Source: JACPVU01 sp964373255
GTDB taxonomy: Archaea > Aenigmatarchaeota > Aenigmatarchaeia > GW2011-AR5
Reading direction: 5' to 3'
Assembly (NCBI GenBank): GCA_964373255.1
Contig: CAYJTG010000001.1
Span: forward strand, 84,532 to 148,531
DNA: 64,000 nucleotides
In this document: one piece after another, positions 1 to 8,728 of the stretch
Layout: each line of letters begins with the position of its first letter
Numbering within the stretch: position 1 is the first letter of the stretch
Program-made: the position numbers and the translations under genes
The notes under the pieces: generated by a model
What the model saw: the letters and a program-made list of their open reading frames with translations, nothing else
What the model was told of the DNA's origin: nothing
The model's database searches: none

Positions 1-635
1 TTTTGTGTTCCTCGAAGAAGCACTGCTTTTGCAAGCCTCATCGTCTCATCGCACGCATCCAACCAATTTATGTGTCGCTCAAGAGTCAAATCGCATGTGT
101 CAATCATTGCTTCATGACCAAGCGTAAGAAGGAATTCTGTGAACGCTCTTGGCAAATTCTCGTTATGCACAAACACCGCAGAATTCACATCGCGATCCTT
201 GACGAGAATGAAGCTTATAGCAGGAATATTTACCTGCTGGGCGATCTTCTCAATAAAACAAATATCCTGCACAGACCCTGCACCAATAATAAGATCGGCA
301 TTAAGAGATCTTAGCAAAGGGTCGTAGCTCGTATTTGGCCTTTCCCAGACGTAGAACTCCCACTCTTTCTCCAAGATGTTATGGGTCATAATAATGTCTC
401 GGAGTGCATCGCAGTAGTTCTGTCCAACATATTTTTCCCCAAAGGTGTAGCAGAACATATCACCTGCTGCCACAGCGGCATCGTCAAAGAAAACAAATCT
501 TTTGACGCCACAACGTGCAAATGCCTCAGCAACCAAAAAGGTATAAGGGAGGTTGAACAGTGCGATGGTCTTGTCGCGCAAATAATTCCCAACAACAGGA
601 ATTATCCGCTGAAAATATTCATCCAGTGTGTGCAT
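1..635 (-). CDS. ThiF/E1-like Rossmann protein, partial (runs off the left edge)
   Basis: Reading the minus strand from an ATG at 635 gives an open frame with no stop before the window edge, so only the N-terminal ~211 residues are seen. The order of elements matches ThiF/MoeB/E1 proteins: a beta strand (TIALFNLP), helix (VAEAFARCGVKR), strand with acidic end (FVFFDD), then VGQNYCDALRDIIMTHN and a later LNADLIIGAGS strand. The usual GxGGxG nucleotide loop is replaced by LPYTF and the R-x-Q region is missing, so it may be a degenerate, non-adenylating E1. An AAAGGA Shine-Dalgarno decides the start at 635 rather than the in-frame ATG 15 nt upstream. It follows a JAB gene on the same strand, which supports a ubiquitin-like pathway. 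The fold assignment is by eye. Confidence 0.6.
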   Translation of the reverse strand, partial: MHTLDEYFQRIIPVVGNYLRDKTIALFNLPYTFLVAEAFARCGVKRFVFFDDAAVAAGDMFCYTFGEKYVGQNYCDALRDIIMTHNILEKEWEFYVWERPNTSYDPLLRSLNADLIIGAGSVQDICFIEKIAQQVNIPAISFILVKDRDVNSAVFVHNENLPRAFTEFLLTLGHEAMIDTCDLTLERHINWLDACDETMRLAKAVLLRGTQ

Positions 636-685
636 AACATTTCCTTTCATTAGTTAAAGACTATAAGTTCATTTTCCTATTTGCT

Positions 686-1585
686 TTATTTAATTTTGTT
701 CAAGAGGTTGAAGAGAAAATTATTATCGTCCAAAGAGGGTGCATTCTCACAAGGGTCAATATCACATACAACACCTTTCCCCTTCTTATAAATGCGCCCT
801 CCGTCTTTCGGAAAGAAGGGTGAAAGTACAATAGACATATGACGATCTTTCCAAACAACATCGTATCGCCGCCACCCTCTTAACAATGCCGAAGCGCAAG
901 GATTGCACCCTGCTCCGTTAAGAACCTGAAAATTCAGCTCTTCCCATAATTTTCCCTTTGTTGTATACCAAAATGGCAGCTGCCTTGCCTCTTCTGCGAA
1001 GATGTGGTCGTCTGGTATCAAAATGACATCGCCCAAGCTTGTATTGATGCCTATTTTATTCAGTGCAAAGCATCCGATGCGCCATCCATGTTCAGAAAAA
1101 GAAGGGATCATAATGAAGCTGAATGTCGTTGCAAATCCAAGCCTGTAAGACAGATCAAAGGTTCTGTACACCGTAGCAAGATCTCCGCCAGAGAGCCATG
1201 GTTCTTGTGAGAATGGGTGGCTGTGCTGCTTTCCGACGAGCTCTAGAAGTGGATTTCTGCTTATTATCTCCTCAATCTGATCGTTGAAAAATCTGTTAAT
1301 CTTGTTGAGTTTCCTGCTCTTGAATCCGGCATGTCCTTCAGAGTAGTTCTTTGCCTCATCAGGCGGAATTGCCACGTCCATCACGATAACATGCCCGACC
1401 TCGTCAAGTCCGACCTTCTCAAGCGGTGTTTTTTTCACATCGTGTCCAAGCTTGATATGCATAACAGGATACATGGCCGCCTCAAAAGGCCTTCCGCATT
1501 TCTGAATACCGAAATCAAAAAACTTCTTTGCCTCCTCAACTGCTTTGCTAAATGCTGATTCTATGTAAAAAATCAGAGGTTTCAT
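686..1585 (-). CDS. JAB/MPN (JAMM) metalloprotease-like protein
   Basis: About 299 residues from the ATG at 1585, which has AAGAAAGGA upstream; a longer frame reaching 1732 has no ribosome site. The sequence HSHPFSQEPWLSGGD carries the JAMM spacing H-x-H-P-x7-S-x2-D that binds catalytic zinc in deubiquitinase-like isopeptidases. In bacteria such proteins process or remove ubiquitin-like modifiers and are coded beside E1-like and E2-like genes, as here (E1-like downstream, possible E2-like upstream). The C-terminal third has CNPCASALLRGW and no domain I recognise. It is probably cytosolic, since no signal peptide or membrane segment is seen. The substrate is unknown. Confidence 0.72.
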   Translation of the reverse strand: MKPLIFYIESAFSKAVEEAKKFFDFGIQKCGRPFEAAMYPVMHIKLGHDVKKTPLEKVGLDEVGHVIVMDVAIPPDEAKNYSEGHAGFKSRKLNKINRFFNDQIEEIISRNPLLELVGKQHSHPFSQEPWLSGGDLATVYRTFDLSYRLGFATTFSFIMIPSFSEHGWRIGCFALNKIGINTSLGDVILIPDDHIFAEEARQLPFWYTTKGKLWEELNFQVLNGAGCNPCASALLRGWRRYDVVWKDRHMSIVLSPFFPKDGGRIYKKGKGVVCDIDPCENAPSLDDNNFLFNLLNKIK

Positions 1586-1690
1586 TGTGAAAATTCCTTT
1601 CTTAAAATTTCTTTTGTGACAATTGTAACTAGTGGCATGAAGCGCCGCTAAGCAAAACAAGCCAAATTTTTTATGAATTTTATTTGAAAA

Positions 1691-1720
1691 GACGCAGGTC
1701 AAAGAAAGATAACCTGCGCC
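1691..1720 (-). terminator. Stem-loop with T-run after the zinc-ribbon/E2-like gene
   Basis: GACGCAGGT pairs with ACCTGCGCC across a 12-nt loop. On the minus strand the stem is followed by TTTTC. It lies just after the stop at 1729, so it fits an intrinsic terminator of bacterial type or an attenuator before the JAB gene. Confidence 0.6.
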
Positions 1721-1728
1721 TTTTCTGA

Positions 1729-2568
1729 TCAATCAATGTTCACGTACCGGTTGAATGCGTGCTGGAGTCTTTCACCCTTCTGAGGCCGCCCGATCGTGTT
1801 GTAGATGTCATGCATGCCGCCAACTTCCTGCAGCACCCTATCAAGCTTGCCGACTATTTTCAAGTCAGCAATGATCAGGTCTATTCCAATGCGCGGCAAC
1901 ACACGGCTCTGGAGCACCATTCTCAATGGCTGTTTATGATAGTGGGAAAAATTGCACAGCCTGTAATGGCCTCGTATATTCTCGCCTGCCGTGTGCGCAA
2001 CTGGAATATCCAAGATCCTGAAGTAGTATTCTGACAGATAGGTAGACGACTCAGTCGAAGGGCCGCTCGATGCGTACACAGCAAGCACAGGAGGTGCAAA
2101 GTATATGGTATCCTTTGCATAGATGAAGTACGAATTAAAGATGTCTCTTTCATCGCCCTCATCCATCTCTTCTATGCGCTTATCCACAGACTTTAGAAAT
2201 GGCCTTCCGCGCAATCGCTCGCCGTCACGCGTGCCTATGTTGAAGACAAGCCTTCCGACGAATCCGAGCAAAGCGCTAGGATGCGGAGGGTATTCTCTTT
2301 CACAGGCAACGCACTCGAACCTGTCAGCAACTATAATCAGGTTGCCACAGTTTGGGCATTCAGCAAATCCTTCGCCAGGGTTTGTGATGGAAGTGATAAA
2401 AGACGGGAAAAATCGCTTCATCTCCTCCATCTCTTCCACTAGGGCATCAGGATCCCGTCTTGCCCATGAGATGTGGCGTTGAATGACGTCCGGATTTACA
2501 ATCCACGTTCTGGGTGACTCATCAGGGTGAACGAGCTTTTGCTGGGTGATATCCATGGCAGACCTCAT
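1729..2568 (-). CDS. Zinc-ribbon protein with possible E2-like (PRTRC-B type) domain
   Basis: 279 residues. Residues ~67-85 hold a CxxC...CxxC zinc ribbon (CPNCG then CVACE). The later part, IYFAPPVLAVYAS followed by a strand and GHYRLCNF, resembles in order the bacterial E2-D family of PRTRC cassettes, where the active cysteine sits in a GRVCLGN-like turn. This is a weak match made by eye. The ATG at 2568 overlaps the TGA of the upstream gene (ATGA), so the two are translationally coupled. A JAB protein and an E1-like protein follow, which is why an E2 role is proposed. Otherwise it is a hypothetical zinc-ribbon protein. Confidence 0.5.
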   Translation of the reverse strand: MRSAMDITQQKLVHPDESPRTWIVNPDVIQRHISWARRDPDALVEEMEEMKRFFPSFITSITNPGEGFAECPNCGNLIIVADRFECVACEREYPPHPSALLGFVGRLVFNIGTRDGERLRGRPFLKSVDKRIEEMDEGDERDIFNSYFIYAKDTIYFAPPVLAVYASSGPSTESSTYLSEYYFRILDIPVAHTAGENIRGHYRLCNFSHYHKQPLRMVLQSRVLPRIGIDLIIADLKIVGKLDRVLQEVGGMHDIYNTIGRPQKGERLQHAFNRYVNID

Positions 2569-2975
2569 CCATAAAACTCATCCCGACGCAGATCAACGCG
2601 TTGTGTTGTGCTTGGCTTCTCATCGCCTGTGCTTGTGTCTGATGTACTCTCCTCGACCTTCATCTCTGCTACTGTATCAGGTGTTACGCTCGCGGTGACA
2701 TCGACAACAACATTTCCGCCTTGATCTTTGACTACACGACCTTCTTCTTCCACCCTCCATCCTTGGCGCCACACATATTTGTTGACATCCCATTCATAAA
2801 CGTTGAATGGAGCTTCCTTGAGGCAGAGTGCAAATCGCGGAACACCGATGCCCTCAACAACGCCAAGATCTTTTCGAGGGAAGAGCTGGAACTTCGGATC
2901 GTGACAGTCGCACATCTGGCTTTTAGAAAGATCAATTGTGCCAGTTGTGCCAGTTGCTTCTTGGAGTTTTTCCAT
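2565..2975 (-). CDS. Hypothetical protein, 136 aa, C-terminal Gly
   Basis: No family is recognised. An AAAGGAG site sits 9 nt before the ATG. The N-terminal half has CDCHDPKF, a possible metal-binding or redox patch, and a conserved-looking core around LCLKEAPFNVYEW. The C-terminal half is acidic, Ser/Thr-rich and probably disordered. The protein ends in EFYG with a single terminal glycine; in a cluster with E1-like and JAB genes a modifier is conceivable, but no beta-grasp pattern is visible. The stop overlaps the next start by four bases. Confidence 0.6.
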   Translation of the reverse strand: MEKLQEATGTTGTIDLSKSQMCDCHDPKFQLFPRKDLGVVEGIGVPRFALCLKEAPFNVYEWDVNKYVWRQGWRVEEEGRVVKDQGGNVVVDVTASVTPDTVAEMKVEESTSDTSTGDEKPSTTQRVDLRRDEFYG

Positions 2976-3052
2976 ATCTTACTTCTCCTTTCACAAATTA
3001 GAAATTATGAGTGTTTGGTTAATTAAAAAACAAAATTAAAAAACAAAAATCA

Positions 3053-3093
3053 AAGTAGGTAGAGAAGATGGTACAAAATTTCTCTACCTACTT
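3053..3093 (-). terminator. Terminator-like stem-loop
   Basis: AAGTAGGTAGAGA pairs perfectly with TCTCTACCTACTT over a 15-nt loop. On the minus strand it follows the stop at 3106 and leads into a T-rich stretch (TTTTTGTTTTTT), so it fits an intrinsic terminator. Confidence 0.65.
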
Positions 3094-3105
3094 AGTAATA
3101 CGGCA

Positions 3106-3720
3106 TCATCGCCTTCTTCGTTTGGTTCGTTTGTCCGTAAGACCCACTCCATGAGGGCCAACATCTAGACTCCCACTAAGTATTGCTGCATTTAATTCAT
3201 CCGCAGTCATCTCAGTTTGAGTCGATTGTTCTGCTTCTTGTACTGCAGTGTGGTCAACATCCACTCCTGTCTTCGTTTCGGGTGCAGATACACCAACAAA
3301 CTTGAACACGATTTCAGAAACAGGCGTGCCTTCAGGCTTCTTGTTGAAGTTGACCACAAGCTTCTTGTTGAGCAGGTCGAGAAGTATATTGTCAGCTTTT
3401 TCCGGATCAACACCAAGTTCTCGGACAAGAACCTGCGTTGTCAGATAGCCACGATACCTCTCGGCAATGAACATGAGCATGCGGGCGCTTGGAAACCTGT
3501 TCATCTCTATTATGAGAAGATAGATCCCAATCACCAGCAGAATTGCACTCACAACGAAAGCCCAGAAACCTACAAGCGGTATAGGATAGGGTGATCGAAA
3601 ATCAGCTGCATTGACAATAGCCAGAGCAATCAGACCTATTCCCCACCATTTGACCTTCTTGCATGTTTTCATGTAGTTAGCTGGATTGCGATCGTAATCT
3701 TCATCGCGTCTTTGAAACAT
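3106..3720 (-). CDS. Membrane protein with two TM segments and a cytosolic winged-helix-like domain
   Basis: About 204 residues from the ATG at 3720; AAAGGAG lies 7 nt upstream, so the longer frame to 3834 is rejected. Two hydrophobic segments (IGLIALAIVNAADF and LVGFWAFVVSAILLVIGIYLLI) form a hairpin near the N-terminus. They are followed by an alpha-helical, winged-helix-like stretch (MLMFIAERYRGYLTTQVLVRELGV...). The C-terminus is Thr/Glu-rich and ends in a basic KRTKRRRR tail. It lies directly downstream of two SPFH genes on the same strand, so a shared membrane role is possible. No named family is recognised. Confidence 0.65.
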   Translation of the reverse strand: MFQRRDEDYDRNPANYMKTCKKVKWWGIGLIALAIVNAADFRSPYPIPLVGFWAFVVSAILLVIGIYLLIIEMNRFPSARMLMFIAERYRGYLTTQVLVRELGVDPEKADNILLDLLNKKLVVNFNKKPEGTPVSEIVFKFVGVSAPETKTGVDVDHTAVQEAEQSTQTEMTADELNAAILSGSLDVGPHGVGLTDKRTKRRRR

Positions 3721-3766
3721 TTCTTTCTCCTTTCTTGTTAATGAATAATAGTTTTCTGAAGAAAAA

Positions 3767-3810
3767 GGGATGCGCCATCTCTTAGTAAGATCAACTAGAT
3801 AACGCACCCC
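3767..3810 (-). terminator. Stem-loop between the second SPFH gene and the TM protein
   Basis: On the minus strand GGGGTGCG pairs with CGCATCCC (one G-T pair) around a 28-nt loop, followed by TTTTTC. It could be a terminator or a leader structure. Confidence 0.5.
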
Positions 3811-3841
3811 TTCTAAAGTAAGAGTCTTATTCAACTTACTT

Positions 3842-5095
3842 TTACTTCTCGTTGTCAGGCTTCATAATGCTCTTCAAGGCATTGATATTAAGCGCATCCC
3901 AAGAAAGAGCACTCGGCAAGCCCTTCGAGTCATTGAATATGCGCAAGTTCGGGAAGGGTGTCTGTCCAGATTCATAAGCATTAGCAAGCACCCGATGACC
4001 GAACTTATAGGCTTCGAGATTCACGTCCAAGGCACGGTCTGCTTCGATTATTTTTCGCTTGTAGTAGGAGTCGCCTTCACCTTCCAGAATGTCCCTTATC
4101 TTGTTCTGCTCGGCTGCTTGTCTGTCAAACTGTGCAACCTTAAGACCACCTTCTGCAAGTATTTCGACAACCTTTTTCTGCCTTTCAGCCCCGATAACCG
4201 TGACGATCTTTACCTTCTCGGCGTCGTATTTAGCAATAGTGACGTTATATTTACCTTCCTCTTCTGCCTGAAGACGCTCGAATTGGGCTTGCTCGCCTCT
4301 CGCCCTTGCGGTTATGATGGCCATAATATTCGTTCGCTTGCTCGAAATTTGAGTCTCTATGCCTTCTTCGTAATCGATTTCCTTGATAACGAATTGGCTA
4401 AGGCCTATATTGTACTTTGCAAGCGGATTCTCTTTTCTCATGGGCTTGCCATCCTTATACCGCTTAACTACAACGCGCGAGCGAAGAGTCCGCTCATGTG
4501 TTGCTGGATCCTTTATAGTATCCTTTTTCTCCTCTGTTAAGTAAATACCGTACCGAACCTGATCCCAAGCCATCTCAGAGAAAGAACTTCTCTTCGTAGT
4601 GTAGCTCTCTTCTGACGCCATCAGAGCAGCTGTCAGAATAACTGCTTCTGATACAACCTGACGCACGGCTTGATTCACAAAGTTCTCATAAGAACGGAAA
4701 CTCTTATGAAGACTAATTAGCATTGAATCATCATCAGGCAAGATGAAGCGAACATTACCGGTAATATTAGCCTGTCCACCGTCATTAAACCTGATAGGTA
4801 TCGATTCTTCAAGGTCACCACCCTCGGCAAAGTGCTTGGAGAAGAAAAAGGTACCAGCTGCCTGATATTCGGATATCGTACCGAACATCTGCCAGTAGGT
4901 CTGTGGTCTTCGAATTGTGCTCATATCACCTGTTACGGCTTCCTGCTTGACATGATATTTACTAAGATCAACTGTTTCCCAGATAAACGCTGAGAAAATG
5001 AATAAAATTACGCCAAGTACGCTGAATAACCAAAAAAGGGCCTTTCTGAGCGTGCTTCGACGTCCAGTATCAACTGAACTACCTAATGTAGCCAT
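3842..5095 (-). CDS. SPFH/Band 7 domain protein (prohibitin/HflK-like)
   Basis: 417 residues. One N-terminal membrane anchor (ALFWLFSVLGVILFIFSAFIW) is followed by an SPFH-like region and then a long charged coiled coil (ITARARGEQAQFERLQAEEEGKYNV...) typical of prohibitin/HflK/flotillin proteins, which form ring-like membrane scaffolds. It is paralogous to the next gene upstream: both share FNDGGxAxIxGNVRF, VILTAALM(A/S)SEE(A/S)YTTKRS and (F/I)IIKEIDYE-type blocks. GAGGAG precedes the ATG. The tandem pair suggests a hetero-oligomer. SPFH proteins are also common in large phages, which could fit this part of the window. Confidence 0.85.
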   Translation of the reverse strand: MATLGSSVDTGRRSTLRKALFWLFSVLGVILFIFSAFIWETVDLSKYHVKQEAVTGDMSTIRRPQTYWQMFGTISEYQAAGTFFFSKHFAEGGDLEESIPIRFNDGGQANITGNVRFILPDDDSMLISLHKSFRSYENFVNQAVRQVVSEAVILTAALMASEESYTTKRSSFSEMAWDQVRYGIYLTEEKKDTIKDPATHERTLRSRVVVKRYKDGKPMRKENPLAKYNIGLSQFVIKEIDYEEGIETQISSKRTNIMAIITARARGEQAQFERLQAEEEGKYNVTIAKYDAEKVKIVTVIGAERQKKVVEILAEGGLKVAQFDRQAAEQNKIRDILEGEGDSYYKRKIIEADRALDVNLEAYKFGHRVLANAYESGQTPFPNLRIFNDSKGLPSALSWDALNINALKSIMKPDNEK

Positions 5096-5158
5096 AGTAA
5101 TTCTCCTCTTATTAATTGTTTTTGAGATTGTGATTTAGAAAAAATGAAATCTTTTCTC

Positions 5159-6442
5159 CTACTTACTCGATACGTCTTGCTTACCAGGCTTAAATGTAAT
5201 CGGCTTGAACGTGAGATCAAGACCAAGATCTTTCTGCACGTGCTCATTGATAGCCAACAAAAGGCTATAACCGTTGTTATCGGCCTTATTGTTTCCAACC
5301 TCGATCTCTGGCGTTGGTCTGTGCTTGGCATAAGCAACAGCCCAGTAACCGATTACTTCTTTATAAGTCTGAATGCGCTGCGCCAGTGCGCCATCTGCAA
5401 GCATAACCTTTCTGCGCTTTTCTGCTTCACCGTCACCTTTCAGGATCTGCTCCATCTTGTACTGCTCTGCCTTCTGTCGGTTGAGTTTTGCAACTGATAA
5501 TCGTGCCTGGGAAATTGTTATAGCAGAGTCTCTCTGCTGTTCAGCAACCACGATATCTCGTTGCATATCAACCCTGGCTGTATACTCAGCCTCGGTGACA
5601 GCTTTTTTTCCTGTCTCTTCAGCGGTTTTCTTATCCTGAATGGCCTTATCGGCAGCCGCCTTTGCAGTCGCAATAGCCTGCAAGGCCTCGCGTTTAGCCT
5701 TGATCTGGTTGAGTGTGGCTTGTTCGTAATCGATTTCCTTGATTATGAACTGGGCAATCTGAATACCATAATCTTCCAGCGGGTTTTCTTTTCTCACAGA
5801 CTTACCATCAGGACCTCTCATTATATCAACTATTTCTTTCCTGACGGGTTCGCCTGTATCAGGATCTTTATCGAGTGTGATCCTCGATTCGGTCAGATAA
5901 ACGCCATCCATAACTTGATCGCGGGACATCTCGGAGAATGCACTTCTCTTAGTCGTGTATGCTTCCTCAGAAGACATAAGTGCGGCTGTAAGGATAACTG
6001 ATTCATTGACAAGCTGGAGAATGCATTCATGTACCATCTCTTTATTCCCGCGGAAGTGCTTATGTATCTTAAACAAATACTCATCCACACGGGGTATTCT
6101 GAAACGGACGTTTCCGGATATCTTCGCTATGCCACCATCGTTGAATCTGACATCAACCCTACTGTCGTTGTCGTCGTCCACCTTTACAAAATCATAGGCG
6201 TCCTCGATCTTGTACGTGTAGACATCTGCAAGCATTTTACGATACATGCCAGGATCGTAGCGCGCAGAAAGGCTGCCAGTGTAAAATGCCTCGACAATCT
6301 GGTAGTAGCCGTTGTTGTTGTCGCCGATCATGTTCATACCAATACCAAGAACGGCAAGACCAACAACTGTCCATACCGCGATTCGAATGAATCGCTGGAT
6401 GTTGCGAGGCACGTCGAATGTATCAAAGAATTTTTGTAACAT
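5159..6442 (-). CDS. SPFH/Band 7 domain protein (prohibitin/HflK-like)
   Basis: 427 residues. It has an N-terminal membrane segment (IAVWTVVGLAVLGIGMNMI), an SPFH-like domain, and an Ala/Lys/Glu-rich coiled coil (KAAADKAIQDKKTAEETGKKA). It is the paralogue of the downstream gene, 63 bp away on the same strand, and the two likely form a mixed ring on the membrane. CAAAGGA precedes the start ATG. The C-terminal tail (GLDLTFKPITFKPGKQ) is short and polar. The exact client or partner is unknown. Confidence 0.85.
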   Translation of the reverse strand: MLQKFFDTFDVPRNIQRFIRIAVWTVVGLAVLGIGMNMIGDNNNGYYQIVEAFYTGSLSARYDPGMYRKMLADVYTYKIEDAYDFVKVDDDNDSRVDVRFNDGGIAKISGNVRFRIPRVDEYLFKIHKHFRGNKEMVHECILQLVNESVILTAALMSSEEAYTTKRSAFSEMSRDQVMDGVYLTESRITLDKDPDTGEPVRKEIVDIMRGPDGKSVRKENPLEDYGIQIAQFIIKEIDYEQATLNQIKAKREALQAIATAKAAADKAIQDKKTAEETGKKAVTEAEYTARVDMQRDIVVAEQQRDSAITISQARLSVAKLNRQKAEQYKMEQILKGDGEAEKRRKVMLADGALAQRIQTYKEVIGYWAVAYAKHRPTPEIEVGNNKADNNGYSLLLAINEHVQKDLGLDLTFKPITFKPGKQDVSSK

Positions 6443-6659
6443 AGTACTATTCCTTTGAATTGTGAATAATGTGGTTTATTAGTTGGTTAGTTACAGAATT
6501 AGACTTACTTCACAAAAATTACTGCTTTACTGTTTATTTGCTTCAGGTGTCGCTCGGCCGCTTGAACCTATCACTAAGCGCCCACCATCCACGCTCCTTT
6601 CTTGAAAAATGTGAATAGAATTAGTTGATTAAAAAACTGATTGAGTTGACGACTCGATG

Positions 6660-7214
6660 TCACAACTCTTTACCTAACAGATGAATCACGCCAGGATAAC
6701 GGCTTTTCAGGTTCATAGCGTAATCGACAAAATTGTGGCGCATGAGTTCATCGCACAAATGTCGCAGATCAACCTTGAAGCCTACAAGAACAAGATTTTG
6801 CTGTGTCCTGAGCTTCTTCATAAAACTTCCATTGTCGAACATCAGTTCAGCAAGAATCGTATCCATTGTGGTCACTTTTTCTTCTGAATCGAAAAGCTCG
6901 ACGTACAGGGTTATGAAAGAGGACCTATAGTAGTCCTGCAAAATACTATCTGGAGGCAGACCTCTCATCGCAACAGCAGAGACAAGATATCCACCATCAA
7001 GCTTTGGGTCAAGGAATACAATAAGTCTTCCATCTAGTTTGACGCTGTCCCAGATGTCGGCCTGTTCATATCGCTCTGCTGGCTTTTCATTCTTTCTTGT
7101 TAAAGATATGACAGCCAAAACCGCAAGCACAACCAGACTAAATACAAAGGTAAGGCGAAAGAACCCGCCTTTCTTTTCTGTCGTTTGTTGTGGGTTATGG
7201 TTAGTTATTTTCAC
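6660..7214 (-). CDS. Hypothetical membrane-anchored protein, 184 aa
   Basis: It has an N-terminal signal anchor (FFRLTFVFSLVVLAVLAVISL) after a short polar tail with several lysines, so the bulk should sit outside or in the periplasm. The remainder is a mixed alpha/beta domain (LIVFLDPKLDGGYLVSAVAM) that I do not recognise. AAAGGAG lies upstream of the ATG. The spacer before the SPFH gene (6443-6659) has only A/T-rich leader sequence and weak inverted repeats. Confidence 0.65.
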   Translation of the reverse strand: MKITNHNPQQTTEKKGGFFRLTFVFSLVVLAVLAVISLTRKNEKPAERYEQADIWDSVKLDGRLIVFLDPKLDGGYLVSAVAMRGLPPDSILQDYYRSSFITLYVELFDSEEKVTTMDTILAELMFDNGSFMKKLRTQQNLVLVGFKVDLRHLCDELMRHNFVDYAMNLKSRYPGVIHLLGKEL

Positions 7215-7293
7215 TTTTAATTCTCCTTTCCGAGAAAAAGTTAATGATTAGTTATTAATTGTGATTTAATTTTTACAATCTTACTGCAAAAAC

Positions 7294-7590
7294 TCATTCA
7301 TCCGTAAAGAAATCGCCCTGCTTTTTCTTGCGCGCGGTTGTGCGGGCTACTGACAATCGTTTCTTCTTGTTATCGATCCACCTGAGAACCTTGCTTATCA
7401 ACGTCATATCAGAACCACTCATCATGTGTTTTTGCAGATTTTTGCCAGACTTTAGATTATTCAGTGTATCTAAGATTTTCTTTTGATCGATACCAGGGAT
7501 TTCAATATCAGCGCGCACAACACGATAAAGAATTCTGCACTGACGTTTTGCTTTTCGTTTAAGCTCTTTCAATTTTAATTTTAGCACCAT
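7294..7590 (-). CDS. Hypothetical basic protein, 98 aa
   Basis: It is Lys/Arg-rich at both ends (LKLKELKRKAKRQ, TTARKKKQ) with a helical middle, so it could bind nucleic acid, but no family is recognised. The start has AAGAAGGA nearby. It stands alone between spacers with A/T-rich leaders. Confidence 0.6.
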   Translation of the reverse strand: MVLKLKLKELKRKAKRQCRILYRVVRADIEIPGIDQKKILDTLNNLKSGKNLQKHMMSGSDMTLISKVLRWIDNKKKRLSVARTTARKKKQGDFFTDE

Positions 7591-7717
7591 AGAACATCCT
7601 TCTTAAAAATTATTATATATTGTTGGTTAGTTGATTGAAAATTAGTGCAAATTGAAGGTGGAATGCAAGATTTCAATTGTTTATAGTGAACCAACATTTA
7701 CTGGGTTTACAATATAT

Positions 7718-8326
7718 TCATGAATTTACAGCGTTACGATCGGCGAGTCTTTGCAGCGTTTCCTCCTCTTTGCCCAGTATCATAACATCATCAACGACTG
7801 GTAACGCGTTTGAGTAGGAATTTGCCCATTCAATTATCGTTAATTCTCTGCTGCGCAGAACCTCAATGAAGCGCCTCGTGTGTACGCCGTTCGTCAGTGA
7901 AAAATCAGCTATAATAAATTGGGGCCTCGTTTCTCCAATCAGAACCAGTGCCTGAAAGACGTCATCAGATACTATAACTTTTGCGTGCTGAAACTTCTCC
8001 GAAATCATTCCACTGAGTTTCTCGACATACCCGTTCCTCAGAAAGCCGCTCTTCTGGACGATCAAAAATCGTACCTCCCTCTCATCGCTGCATTCGAAAT
8101 TGATGGGTATCTTGTTTCTTGCCAGGAATTTTTTCAGCTCTATCGGCAAAATCCTGTGGTGTTTCTTATGTTTGCCTCCGGCTGTCCTGAATGAACGTAG
8201 CCCGCGCCCATATATCCAGTTCAGGATTGTTTTGTTGCATACTCCGCAGATGTCAGCAACCATCCCAACGCTCAGTGGCTGTGTTAAAATCTTTTTTGTT
8301 GATTTTGTAAGCACTGTTGTAGGCAT
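7718..8326 (-). CDS. Excisionase/MerR-type HTH protein with degenerate receiver-like domain
   Basis: 202 residues. Residues ~18-72 match the helix-turn-helix of the MerR/excisionase type: VADICGVCNKTILNWI, then GLRSFRTAGGKHKKHHR and LKKFLARNKIP. The second half has a receiver-like alternation (VRFLIVQKSG, then AKVIVSDD, then PQFIIADFSLTNG), with an Asp where the phosphoacceptor would be but without the N-terminal acidic pair. It is therefore likely a DNA-binding regulator whose receiver no longer takes phosphate in the usual way. AAAGGAG precedes the ATG. Its target could be the repeated leaders of this region, but that is a guess. Confidence 0.72.
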   Translation of the reverse strand: MPTTVLTKSTKKILTQPLSVGMVADICGVCNKTILNWIYGRGLRSFRTAGGKHKKHHRILPIELKKFLARNKIPINFECSDEREVRFLIVQKSGFLRNGYVEKLSGMISEKFQHAKVIVSDDVFQALVLIGETRPQFIIADFSLTNGVHTRRFIEVLRSRELTIIEWANSYSNALPVVDDVMILGKEEETLQRLADRNAVNS

Positions 8327-8406
8327 CTATGTTCTCCTTTCAAAATAATTGTTGAAATTGTTGATATAGTGAATTTGAAAAAATCATTTAAAAAATACTG
8401 TTCCTC

Positions 8407-8580
8407 TTATTCTTTCTTCCCGCTCAATGGCCCTCCGTTCTTCCTGACTATAATGCGTTTCTTATTAGAAACGCAGAAGTCGCGTCTGTGAATCGGCTGG
8501 AAAGATTTGAGAATGCGAACTTGGTGCTTTAGCCCATTACCTAAACCTAAAGGTTTTTGAGAATAATTTTTTGGTTGCAT
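8407..8580 (-). CDS. Small basic protein, 57 aa
   Basis: A short frame opens at an ATG (8580) preceded by AAAAAGGAC and ends at TAA (8407). The product begins MQPKNYSQKP, has HRRDFCVSNKKRIIVRKNGG in the middle and ends SGKKE. It is strongly basic, with a strand-like KRIIVRK core. No family is recognised; the ribosome site and lack of overlap with other genes favour a real gene. Confidence 0.5.
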   Translation of the reverse strand: MQPKNYSQKPLGLGNGLKHQVRILKSFQPIHRRDFCVSNKKRIIVRKNGGPLSGKKE

Positions 8581-8641
8581 ACCTTTGTCCTTTTTGAATT
8601 TTCGAAAGATTCGTGGATTAAAGAAAAACTAATGAAACCAA

Positions 8642-8678
8642 GGGCTCTGTAATGGCGTTGATTGGAGTTACAGAGCCC
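8642..8678 (-). terminator. Perfect 11-bp stem-loop downstream of pepD
   Basis: GGGCTCTGTAA pairs with TTACAGAGCCC around a 15-nt loop, 50 bp past the pepD stop. The T-tract that follows is interrupted, so termination is likely but not certain. Confidence 0.6.
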
Positions 8679-8728
8679 ATTAAGAATCACAAACCACCGG
8701 ATGGTTGCTGCTTGTCTTCAGAACTTAC

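Noticed and set aside
3..314. Plus-strand frame at the left edge
   Set aside because: The minus strand holds a longer frame with a ribosome site and a ThiF-like pattern.
2123..2482. Plus-strand frame of 119 aa
   Set aside because: It is antisense to the zinc-ribbon gene, whose frame, overlap and ribosome signals are better.
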